Source of the DNA: Alentia gelatinosa
Lineage: Eukaryota; Annelida; Polychaeta; Phyllodocida; Polynoidae
Direction of reading: 5' to 3'
Length of the DNA: 64,000 nucleotides
NCBI GenBank assembly: GCA_950022655.1
Contig: OX465588.1
Location: 21,438,527-21,502,526 of the forward strand
Part shown: piece after piece, positions 20,342 through 31,280 of the stretch
How positions within the stretch are numbered: position 1 is the stretch's first letter
Layout of the letters: the number at the start of each line of letters is the position of its first letter
Translations under genes and position numbers: made by a program
The notes under the pieces: generated by a model
The model's database searches: none
What the model saw: the letters and a program-made list of their open reading frames with translations, nothing else
Told to the model about the DNA's origin: nothing

Positions 20342-20878
20342 ATGAATTTATTTTTGTCGGATTCCTACAACCTCCTATCCCCGGTGATCACAGGACATCG
20401 GTTGGGGTTCTTTTTTCTGGGTATAATCATGTTTGATGGTCGCCCGATGATGTTAAATTTTAGTCGGATCACAGGAACATCAAAGTTTAGATCAAAGGAA
20501 CGTTTGAAGTCTAAAACCTGGCAACCGTCTCGCATTTTTGGTGGAAGGACTACTCTAGTGGTAGAATCAGAAAGAATAAACAAAAAAATATTTAATAACA
20601 ACAAAAATTCACCGACAATGGTTCTCATTGCACGTCGATCTCTTCAGGCAGTGTCACCTGCAGACCCCCTGATAGGGGGCAGTGGTCTGGTTTTGTCCAA
20701 AGTCCCTGGTGATAAGTCTCCATTCCTCGTCTTCCTCTTTTTCTTCTTCCTCCTCTTTGTCGGTAGCACCACCTCTTCGTTTTCAATAGGGGCAGACGAC
20801 TGCTCCATCGGAAGTACGACCACCGTTGGACGGTCAGTGACGTTCTCTCTGTACGATTGTGAAGAGACAAACTCTTAA
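20342..20878 (+). CDS. Uncharacterised 178-codon ORF
   Basis: This is the longest uninterrupted ATG-started frame in the window. It has a hydrophobic stretch near residues 126-140 (FLVFLFFFFLLFVG), which is simply the antisense of an acidic/basic purine-rich stretch. I recognise no domain and no signal peptide. The - strand frame over the same DNA looks more natural at its C-terminal half, so at most one is likely real. Confidence 0.2.
   Translation: MNLFLSDSYNLLSPVITGHRLGFFFLGIIMFDGRPMMLNFSRITGTSKFRSKERLKSKTWQPSRIFGGRTTLVVESERINKKIFNNNKNSPTMVLIARRSLQAVSPADPLIGGSGLVLSKVPGDKSPFLVFLFFFFLLFVGSTTSSFSIGADDCSIGSTTTVGRSVTFSLYDCEETNS
20644..20873 (-). CDS. Candidate terminal exon, basic tail
   Basis: Read on the - strand after an acceptor-like AAAATTAAG, a phase-1 frame gives 75 codons and TGA. 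It starts EFVSSQSYRENVTDRPTVVV, has LPTKRRKKKKRKTRNGDL in the middle and ends with a PLPP-containing segment. The composition is like a cytoplasmic or nuclear tail, with a strong basic cluster. No domain is recognised. It competes with a 178-codon ATG-started frame on the + strand over 20342-20878, so coding status and strand are both uncertain. Confidence 0.3.
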
Positions 20879-20939
20879 TTTTAGAATATGCGTGTAATTA
20901 TTCCCCAATAATTGTCATATTACCAATGAAACCCTGCCC

Positions 20940-21665
20940 TTCATGTTGTTAAATATATTTAAAGTTTTCGAACATGCAGAAGCTATTATGTGTGCTGATG
21001 ATTTGGTGGAAAGGATGCAATATCAATGCAAGCAAGAATGCAGGAGGATTTGTATAATATGAGTTGTTGGTTTAAGAAAAAATGTTTGACTTTAACATAG
21101 CTAAGACAGAGACAATGTGGTACAACCTGCAAAAAGAAAACCATCCACCTTTATCTTGTACGATAAACGGAGAATCTTTATCGAATGTGGAAAAGTTCAA
21201 CTATCTAGGTGTTACTCTCGACACCAAGTTAAAATTCAAAGATAATCTACACATTAATCCAAGAGATATTAGACAAAAGTTCTTTAAATTACGAAGAAGA
21301 CGGCCGTATATCAATTTCGAAACCGCAAATACAATTGTGAAGCAAATGATTTTGCCAAAAGCAGAGGACGCCAATTATCAATATCATCTTTACACAAAGC
21401 TACAAAGAAAGAAAATACAGACAATTAATGGTTGTCTATGAAATGTTAGAAAAATCCCGAGGCACGTTATTTACAGCACTGCAAGTTTAATGGAGGACTA
21501 TCGAATTAAACCACTTTATAATGGGAGAGCAACCCATATTTTGAACATAAGATTTACATTCGAAGGCAAGAAGAAACGAGGCAACTGTTATGAATCGAGA
21601 AAACGTCATAGCCACAAGATCGCAGACTGTGTTAAAAACATAAGTAAAAAGGCCGAAAACTGAAG
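20940..21665 (+). pseudogene. LINE reverse transcriptase fragment
   Basis: Across frames one reads a CADD-type catalytic motif near 20992 and ARMQEDLYNMSCWFKKKCLT. The frame 21082-21441 then has NIAKTETMW, VEKFNYLGVTLDTKLKFKDN and QMILPKAE. This order (DD motif, F-N-Y-L-G-V block, thumb) is that of non-LTR retrotransposon RT. The 5' half is missing, and a stop at about 21439 breaks the frame before the remaining sequence. The first residue of the YADD box reads Cys. Confidence 0.7.
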
Positions 21666-22302
21666 GGTTAAAATTAAATTTCAATGAACATGTATCAGTA
21701 TCTCCTAGCCAATCTTTGTGTTTTGTCCATTACTTGTACTGTTCTGTGATGTATCTTGTATGCGTCTGGTATACTAGACATAAGGACGCTGAGCATAGCA
21801 CTTGATAGGCTATAACTATCTAACTGAATTTGGATGTAACAGATACCCAGCAGAGTCATATGACCTGCGTATCGTACAAAGACACAGACACTGATCATAG
21901 TGATCAAATAACATGATAATGATTTAGAAAGCCTACATAAGTTGTCTGTATACAGGGCAATGTGGCATTCTGTTCACTTGTTTGGAAAGTGCAAGGAAGA
22001 ACGACATAGTACGACGGCGATTGTCTGTATCCTAATTGTTCACCTGAATAATGATTACAAGTGGTTCCAAAGTCACCTCTCGACAAATTCATGGCTACAT
22101 CGATTAAGATATACAATATATCTATTTCCCCTGGACATACTGGAAGATGTAGGCCAGAAACGGTGTCAATGTTGACTTCTTTTATATCGCGTTATTTAGG
22201 AACTCCCTCGAAAAAATCGGCCCTCGATTTTTGTAAATTGGTCCCCGGTTTCACTGAATTTTTTTTATATAAGCGGCTAATTTCACCCATATTTTAATCA
22301 AA

Positions 22303-22740
22303 AAGCAACTCCAACTCTCCAATGAACTATGTGATAAGACAATATTGAAGGTAATAATTGCTCAGAGACCACACAGACGGGAAGTTTACATAGCTGACCT
22401 ATCATTGAGATTAATAATTTCTGTATGCGTTCTCTTCACAGATGGCTCCTCAATCTTTGTCTCTTCTAATTTCACTTCTTCTTTCCCATTACCACCAGTT
22501 GACTTTATGAAAGTTTGACTGAAATAACATAATTGTAAGTCTAATATCACAATCACAACGGACGTTTGCAATAATGAACTCTCACGGATTCAATGTCTTA
22601 ATTCTGACTTTTAAATGCAACTATTGATTATAGTAAAGTATATCCTTTATAGCGAATAATCACGTGATCGACGATATAATATCATCTACAGATGAAAGGG
22701 TCAAATATGTCGGATACATCAAGCAGGTTTTCTTTTCTCT
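22303..22740 (-). repeat. Tandem duplication, unit 1
   Basis: It is homologous over more than 400 bases to the adjacent unit at 22803-23250, including non-coding parts (TCCTTTATNGCGAATAATCA, CGTGATCGAC). The most conserved part, with no length change, is the candidate exon at about 22390-22520. Confidence 0.7.
22387..22518 (-). CDS. Candidate duplicated terminal exon, copy 1
   Basis: On the - strand an acceptor-like TTACAATTATGTTATTTCAG precedes a frame reading QTFIKSTGGNGKEEVKLEET then KIEEPSVKRTHTEIINLNDR and SAM-stop. It is acidic/basic with no domain. The equivalent copy at about 22890-23022 keeps frame and length over 43 codons although roughly a third of the residues differ. That hints at past coding use. 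Confidence 0.3.
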
Positions 22741-22802
22741 TTTTTTCCACATCAGTTGCAGCTAGAAATGGTTTCAATTTTGACATCCTTTATGTAAATC
22801 AA

Positions 22803-23250
22803 ATAGCAACTCGAACTCTCTTGAACAAAATATCACAATATGATATCACGCAACAATGAACTAAGTAACAAAACAATATTGAGGGCAATAATTGCTCTGA
22901 GAGGGGAATTATACATAGCTGACCTATCACTGAGATTTATGGATCCTTTAAGCGTTTTCTTCATGGATGACTCCTCAATCACGGTCTCGTTTAATTTCAC
23001 TTCTTCTTTCCCATTAACATCAGTTGACTTATTGAGAGTTTGACTGAAATGACATGATTGTAAATCTAATGTCGCAGTCACATCGGACGTTTGCAAAAAT
23101 GGACTCTTCCAAATTCAATGTTTTCTGACTGCAAAGGCATGTGGGAATTATGGCAAAAGATATCCTTTATTGCGAATAATCACGTGATCGACCATATATC
23201 AAGAGAAGAAAGGGTCATATATGTCGGATGCATCAAGCAGTTCTTTTTAA
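22803..23250 (-). repeat. Tandem duplication, unit 2
   Basis: Second unit of the duplication. It is separated from the first by about 60 bases, and base differences and small indels lie outside the candidate exon. Confidence 0.7.
22890..23022 (-). CDS. Candidate duplicated terminal exon, copy 2
   Basis: The acceptor-like CATGTCATTTCAG is followed by QTLNKSTDVNGKEEVKLNET then VIEESSMKKTLKGSINLSDR and SAM. Here the frame runs on past the position of the copy 1 stop. The rest is unsupported. Confidence 0.25.
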
Positions 23251-23259
23251 ATGTTCCCA

Positions 23260-26200
23260 TTACTTTGTTTATTTCCGAACACATATACGATAAAAGGGCC
23301 TTAATCTTGCAACAAGTCATGATTCTACAAAGAATCAATATAATAGATCTTACTGGAGATTGGGATACACAATTACCTTTCCTCCAAAAGCAATCTGATC
23401 TAATGATCTAAACAAGTGCGTTCTGTTCCAATGGTGATACATGAAGTGCAAAAATGTATGGTACAGTATGATACAATAGCAGTACACTATGTCAGAATGA
23501 ACAAACACATACTGTAATGGAGATACGTGAATGTTCTATGAATTTATTCCCATGGTTTTGTTGAAGTATATTCGCATGGCAATAGGCGGCAGTGTACTTA
23601 CCCGCTTACTTTTGCGTCCTCGACACGATTGCAGATTGGCCACGGCAAAATCTTAAAGACTGAAAAAAGAGGCCAGCTATATAAATACTCTAATAATCCT
23701 CATTTTAAACTTCTAAAAATGGAAACTCTCCCCCACGACAATAAGAACATAAGCTCTTAGTGAGGTTAATTCGGTGATGATACAGACAGCAGACATAGGC
23801 GAGAATATAAGATGGAATGAATTAAAACATTTTCTATTCACACACGACCGTGTATAGGATATTTACAAACTATCATTGCCACAATTGTAACCCACTTTTA
23901 AAGACTCGATCTAGTGGACGTGAATTATAAGCACATATCTGCATACTTTGATATTTGCGACTATCGGTATTAGATGCCTGTTTTGTATTGTTTAGGAATA
24001 TGACCGGAAGTAGCCTATACTTTTCAAGATAAAAAAGGAAACACTTGCCTCCGATATAAATCTTGTTTATTTTCGGTAAACAACATTCAAAAACAAATGT
24101 CAACAGAGAGGCAAAGTGCTCTTTCAGTGTACAGTCAATGAAAAGTTTGGCAATATGGTATGCATCCATAATAGATGAGGAATGGTCAACCTAGTGGGAT
24201 ATTCGTCATGTACAATTAAAATCAACTATTCCGAAACGAGTTCTGCCCAATCGCATATCTGAGGATGCCAATCATCTGACAAGGTGAAGGAATACTACAC
24301 CTTAATATTATTCAGTGCTGGCATTATCCCTTAGTATCTTTCTAGTCTCCTACACAAGAGACATGAATATGAAAGCTAACTTTCCGTATACACACTAGAA
24401 GTGCCCGGACATCAGTAGCAATGGTGACAACTGTAAAACTAGGATCTCCAGACACTGGCTCAGTGGTGCCCTCTTGATGAGGCCATAGGTTAGAATGCTT
24501 TCAGATTACCGGCTCTGTCTTTCCATTTAAACGTTCTTCATAAATAATTGTCTCGGGATACACTATATTCCTGCTGTTACCAAGCCACGTACAGAGATTC
24601 GAAGTAGAGAAGTCTGATTGTACATGTATATTTTAAAGAACTTAACTTGAGGGATCCTTTTTCAAATAGCAATTTTAATAATCTATAAAGAAAATCATTA
24701 GATAAAAATCCACCATGGTCTTCTGTCTATTAGTGTTAAGTTAATAAACCGTTAAAAAGATGAAGTCACACTTGGTTAGGTCACACAAAGCGAGGTACAG
24801 AAAGTCAGAAAGTAAAAGAAAGTGAATTAATAGGTAGAATCTATGTAGGCTACCTAGTTTATCATTCAGTATTGATACTTTGAAAAACTCATTTATTCCG
24901 ATAAAAAATTGTTTCCGTTCAAAGTGAGCTGGACATTGAGCCCCTTGAGAGTGCTATAGAGAACATTATTATACACTCTTTATCTAGAATGGCAATACAC
25001 GATATCTAGAATAACACCACTGTATGTAAAATAACAGGCTACTGTACATCCAATTGGTCCAGTAGGAAATACACGCGCCCTATAAAAACAGCTTGCCTTA
25101 TACGTGCTTAATCTCTGCCACACAAAATGCACATAATCCTTTCACTACTCTACTCAAATACCAGCAGACCCTTAGCCAGGTTAACAACATGTCGTATAAA
25201 TTGTAATGCAAAGGCTATCTGTATTATGTTGAAATATCAAAGGTTGACAGTATCTGAAAGTCATATTTTACAGACATGAACACTAACGACCCTAGTTACA
25301 AACAACTGACTATAAATAATTTCAAATGGAATGAATATTTCTATACATAAAGTATATCTTATTGTGACAGACATGTATATTGGCTGGTCCTAATACTTCA
25401 AGTGTGTGAGATACCCACATTAGTTCAATTTGCGTTCAGCTATTGTTCGTGCAGTGGCACAAACAGCTGATTTATTTCCACTGCAGACTATGTTGCTATA
25501 AAAACGGCATCATACTGATTCCTATACACAAGCTAACACATACTGTGCGTGTCAATCATCGCAAAGAAATATATTCCGGTGCAAAATGTCACATCTGTCA
25601 ACTCATGTCTCAGCAATATCTGTTTTCATTACACCAACTGAAGGCATATTAATCTCGCTACTTACGAGTTATAACCCTAGGAGACAACAAGATCCTATGC
25701 TATCAAAGCACTCCAAACTCATGCAGGGTTGCTACGATTGATATACCCATTGTACTGTATGGTTTAAGATGTTGACATGTGATATAACATAGGGTCAAAT
25801 ATTATAACATAGTAATTCTTTTTTTTATTCTCTGGTTACTTTGTAGTTTCCAGATTTAAACATTTAGTCGACACCCATTAGGCACTGAGGCACCAGTGCC
25901 ACAACTTCATTTAACAGGTCATCCTGGAAAAACTTTACAAAAATAAAGACTTTTTATGACCCTGTTGGTGTAGGGCAATATAATTAATGCAGGCCCCATT
26001 TAATTTACTTCTTCAAATCATCAGGAGTTTGTCTTCCCAACCAATGTGCGAGGAAAACTGCGTAATTGTTTGAAGGCGACAGTCCCCGATTTTTGAAAGC
26101 TAGGTTTGAGCATTATTCCAAGCTTATTTTGTAAGCAAATCCATAGGCCAGATATATGAGCATTTTTGAAACTCAAGCTTGGGACCCTCAGTTAAAGGCA

Positions 26201-27690
26201 TTTAACCGCACAGGTGATAGTTTAATAATAGTAAGTTGAAATTCAAGGTTAATCTCAAGTACATGGTGTCTTTAATATTCCTGATTGATTCGAACAGCTT
26301 TTCAGCTAGCTTTCAAAAACCTGGTACATAAATTCACTGGGTTCAATATTTAGTAGTCATGGCTTTGGAGACATACACATGTACATACTAATTCAATGAA
26401 GGACGTGACCTTCCATGCCATACTCCGTAATTTTTTTGTCATAACTTATTGACAATAGTCCATCAGTGGTGTGTCCTATGGATGAAAGCGACGAGACAAT
26501 ATTATTCTATACTTACAAGTCATCAGCAATCTGCTGATTCATATACTCACACATATACAGTATCACAAAATACATCTACACCTCACTTGGCAAATGTTAT
26601 AATGATACATCGAGTACCCTACTCTACCATCTTTAAGTGAGATTATATTCAAAATTGTTATGAGATGAATCATCTACATCAACACATCAAATGCGCCTTC
26701 TGTTAAATACATACCAACACGTTTAATTTAAAGTCTGAAATCTAGCAAAAATTTAGCGAAAATTCCTACGAGTTTTAATCTCTTAGTAGGAGCACCACAT
26801 CACTAGGCCCTATGTCAAATATAGTAAACTACTCTAATCTACGTTTTTACATTGAAAGGATCCAACACCAATGGAGGTATCTTTCTGGTAAAATGTCGCA
26901 TAAAATATTATATATGGCAAACCATTGATAAAAAAGGTAGTAATATTTCCCTCAATATGATGGAGCATGCGCCTGTATATGAGTTTACAAAATATTCAGA
27001 CCGGTATGCTACATATGCTACTGAAATAATATGAAACTAGTCATGCGACAATTTTCGACTGTAAATAGCCTGAGTCCAATCCAATTCAGTTGAACAATAA
27101 TGTATCCAATATAATACCTCATTACTAGTTATCTGTCCATATTATAAATAGGACGATTTTACATTTAGATATATCCTTTTTTCATTATCAAGAAAAGGTT
27201 ATGGCATACGTCTCTTTTTAAGGATAAAGCATTATCTATCATAATGGGACTAATCAGTAAAAATCAAGATGCTTTTCGAGACATAACATTCTGAATCTAC
27301 TTTTAGATTTTTGTTAAATCTACCTACACATCGATACATATTTAGCGAGTTATTCCTTCAGCTGCAACATTAACAATAATTGTGATGAAAAGAAAGTTGC
27401 GATACAAATAGAGATACAACAAACCTATTGCTATAAATGTGTACATGTATACAGTTTTAAACATAAGAAAATGCCATACACCACTATCAAGAGTTTATCA
27501 TATTAGATTTACTAAAATATTACTTTTATTAGCGATCGCTATGCTTTACACGCTTTCAAAGACTAAGTGCAGGCATACCTGTAGCTCTTACGGTAAATCA
27601 TCGAATTCAATAAATCAGTGGAAAAACCTCGTAGACCTCCTTCTCTCAGGGGTTTACAGTTGTGCGAGCTATTAGAAATAGCATGTTAAA
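23260..27690. other. Intergenic, no gene seen
   Basis: AT-rich DNA. The one structural hint is an inverted pair TTTTTGAAAGCTAG (about 26089) and CTAGCTTTCAAAAA (about 26307), possibly a small decayed foldback element. Confidence 0.45.
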
Positions 27691-27691
27691 A

Positions 27692-29815
27692 ACATTGACA
27701 TTTGGAAGGCGTCGGGTATAGATGGTATCTCATCCAAATTCATGAAGGGGGTACTTCTTGCAGTACCAGAAAAGGTGTTTTACCTGTGCAACCTCTCGTT
27801 TAAAACAGCTAAAATTCCATCAGGATGGAAGATTGCGACAGTGATACATTGGTCTCACTGTTTCTCTGTGTCAAACCTGAGACCAATATCTTTGCTACCG
27901 ATTATGGGTAAACTCATCGAAAAAATTGTACATTCGAGACTTACTTCGTATTGTAATGACAACATACTGACTGATTTACAGGGAGGTTTTCGAGCCGGCC
28001 ACTCGACTATAGATACCATTGTCCATTTTACTGAGGAGATACTGCAGAGGACGAACCAAGGACTTATGACCTTAGGTACTTTTATTGACCAGAGTAAGGA
28101 ATTTGAGACGGTCAACTATGGTATACTTTCTTCGAAAACTGGAAATGATAGGGATTAAGGGTCTAGGTTTGAAATGGATTAGTGAATATCTTGAAAACAG
28201 AAGACAGAGGACCTTGGTGAACGGTCGTTTCTAGCCTTAGCAGTATCACATGTGGTGTACCACAAGGATCGATTTTAGGGCCGTTCCTTTTCCTAGTATA
28301 CATAAATGATATGATCGAGACTGGGATACGACTTTATCCTAGGCCTAATAAAAAACTCCATAGGCTTAACATTAGCGGACTGTATTTAGTCTACGGTGGA
28401 GGAAAATGAAATTTATCACTCTAGTGGGATACAGTTATCAAATGAGGTCATTTGAAAAGCAACCAATGATTATCACTCTGACCTGGACCTAAAAGAGAGA
28501 ATGATGGGAGAAAATGTCAAAAATAAATAACTGGTGTAAAAAAACATAAGCTAACGGTAAATGAAAAGAAAACAAAGTTTACGCCTTTCGGAACACATTC
28601 TTAACTCATAATGATCTGACTTTGAATTGTACCGGGTAATGATAAAGCGTTGGGTATTTCCTTTCAAATATTTGGGAGTGACCCTGGATAACCTTGATAT
28701 GAACAAGCATATTGAAGCGAGTATCAGTATAGTCGCGCATAAGGTCTTCCTCTTGTCAAAGATACGATGTATCTAGATGTACACACAGCTACATGTATCT
28801 ATAAATCAATTATTGCTCCGTATATTGACTATGGGGACATTCTTTATGAGGCTGCATCTACACATAAGCTTTGTAGACTCCAATCTCTACAGAATAGGGC
28901 GCTTAGGGTAGTATCCAGGGCTAACCCCAACATAAATATTGTCGAACTCCACAGGGTGCTTGGTGTACCATTTCTAAGTGACAAAAGGAAGGGTCACCTT
29001 TTAAACTACACGTTTAAAGAGCAGTCAAATTTATCCATGATTTTTACACAATCCAGAAGTACAAAATCAACCACGGCATGCGAATTTAAAGTTCACTTTC
29101 CGAAAATCTAACGATGCAGTACTCTCTATCGAGGGGCTACAAGCTGGAACAAACTTGACCCTACGATATGTAACTTAAACTCATACCAGAAATCTAAATT
29201 ATAGAAACAGAAGCAAATTGCCTTATCTGCCCTGACCCGAAGCCACCATGCCTCCTACTCCCTCTTCAGTCTCCACCATCCGCTTTACCCCATCTTTTCG
29301 GCCTCGGAAAGTTCCCCTTACCACTGCAGCATAACTAAGTATAGATCTGATGGAGTGTCTATTTCAGGTTGTCACAAACTTCACTAGTCTCTATCTAGAA
29401 GAACTATCTCAGTCACACAAATAACGGAGCATTGATGTGACATCGTAATCCTGTCATTTTATTTGTTTTCCTTGCAAAATGTATACAGGACTTCATACCC
29501 ACTGAACAAAGCAGGTGGATCCACCATTGAACAACTCTACAAAGACAAAACTATCTGAGGTTGACTTGACAACCTCCAAGGAATCTTGGATTCCGACATG
29601 GAACTCTAATTGACAAGGAACCTTTTGTTTTGTTTATACAAAATGAACAAACTGTGTCACAATAGTGGGTAAGGATCACATGTGAGTCGATCCTATGATT
29701 TGCTCATGTGTGTTTTTGACTCTGTAATATGCTCATCCACACTGTCGGGGCAGGTCATATCGGCCGTGAGGCTGATGCCCTTGCAGTCTAAATAAAAAAT
29801 ATGTATAAAAAAAAT
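27692..29815 (+). pseudogene. Decayed LINE (jockey/CR1-like), RT domain to 3' end
   Basis: Successive frames give IDIWKASGIDGISSKF, the block LRPISLLPIMGKLIEKIVHS, LQGGFRAGHSTIDTIVHFTE and [20 protein letters not shown] at about 28253-28312. Then come LTVNEKKTKFTPFGTHS and the thumb block IYKSIIAPYIDYGDIL ... LQSLQNRALRVVSRANP (28767-29111). This is the RT order of non-LTR elements. Several frameshifts and stops, plus a hairpin-element insertion where the YADD box should be, mark it as dead. The 3' end is probably near 29815 (CTTGCAGTCTAAATAAAAAA). Confidence 0.8.
28334..28455 (+). mobile_element. Hairpin element module inserted in the LINE
   Basis: TTATCCTAGGCCTAATAAAA then ACTCCATAGGCTTAACATTA matches the module 1 head of copies A, B, D and E. 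It interrupts the RT between the VYINDM block and the SDLDLKERM block, removing the catalytic YADD region. The right boundary (ATCAAATGAGG) is approximate. Confidence 0.5.
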
Positions 29816-30825
29816 TATGCTAATCAGTTAAATATAATAACTCAGTGGCGATCATGATTATTATTAACTCGCTGGGAATAATACCACAAATTGACTGGTT
29901 TTCAAATGCAGTATACCCTCAACAGGTTTCTATATAAAGGAAATCGTGAAAGAGTTCTGTGTAAGATATCAGGACGATCCCACTTTTCGGAAAAAACAGG
30001 AGGGGGGGGGGGGGGAAAGTTATTCTTCAGCAACAACAATCGTTAATAGCAAGCGTTTCAAGGCGTCAGTGTCCTATAGACAATCGTTGGCCACAACACG
30101 TAACTCATTTTTTCAGATGCTAAAACTGATTGAAATTAAGAATCAATGGCATACATATATAACAAACTTCATAATCATCCTGGGTTTATTTCGATCATGA
30201 GAAATCATTTTCTAAACCATCATACTTTAGTTGACAACTGTGGGCGCTGCACCACTCGACTGCGTTTGTAAAACCTACTGCAGTGCTCTCAGAATTTGTA
30301 AGCAACATAACTATAAAACACCATGCATACTTATGTGCTTTTTCTAAGATAATCGTTCTGAACGACCGTTTTGGCGCAGATCTCCCGGGGCGAACTATAA
30401 ATGGAACATCTGCAATCTGTTGTCGTCCAAACTGTTCTACATTCTTTGGGCGATCTTAGATAATCTTTACCTACGATTGTCACGCCTGAAAAACACCTCC
30501 CGGGTCATCAGAAGTTAGTTAATAAAAGTATCTGTTCGCTGGAACATATCAGATTGATAGTCTGCCAAACAAAGAAAAACAATAAATCACAATGTAATAA
30601 TAGTCACACTGGTAAAAAGCGGCCATAGATAAACAATAAAATCCGCACGTTTGTAGCATGTAAAACATATTGAATAAATAAAGATTTATGTAGCAGAAAA
30701 CAAATAGACGTGATCCTACCTTTGGGTAGGTACACTGTGCAATTATGATCACATTTCGATGGAATTATTAGGAAATATCAAAAGAATAGAATGTGTGTAT
30801 AGCATCAGGAAAGAATAAGGGTTGC
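29816..30825. other. No gene seen; one poly-G run
   Basis: AT-rich. A run of about 14 G at 30002-30015 is the only notable feature. Confidence 0.5.
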
Positions 30826-30828
30826 TCA

Positions 30829-31155
30829 AAGATCTCTTTGGCAATCTTGAAAAATATAACCAACAAACTTGACTCCGTCAACTAGGTCAATGTTTTGTAT
30901 GAGGGAGTCCAACAGACATTCTAAACAAGTCATATTGGTAATCATCACCTCAGCGCAGATGCAAATCTTTTTCTTCCTACGCATACATGTGGTACTTTTA
31001 CAGAGTAATCTATGAACTTTGCTGGAGTGAGGAGGTCGGTTGTGGGTGTTGGCATATTGGTACTTGCTGGTCGTTTTCTGTGTATTACATCCACTTTGAA
31101 CTGGCATGTGGTCTTGAATTAGATGCTGTACTACCAGCTCATTTAGAATTTCCAA
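30829..31155 (-). CDS. Uncharacterised Cys-rich ORF
   Basis: A 109-codon - strand frame contains KVHRLLCKSTTCMRRKKKIC, ICAEV and MTCLECLLDSLIQN. The Cys pairs with basic residues faintly resemble the C-terminal zinc finger of some transposases, but no family can be named. Immediately upstream (31141-31280, - strand) is an acceptor-like CTGCTCTCAG followed by an acidic frame with one in-frame TGA (VKISTYEDEKKEEKG, stop, FPSDLEVQEAEEENTEER). Either could be a relic. Confidence 0.2.
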
Positions 31156-31280
31156 AATGGTTCAACCTTGTATCTTTCTTCTGTATTTTCCTCCTCCGCT
31201 TCCTGGACTTCAAGATCCGACGGGAATCAGCCTTTCTCCTCCTTTTTCTCGTCTTCATACGTTGAGATTTTTACTGAGAG

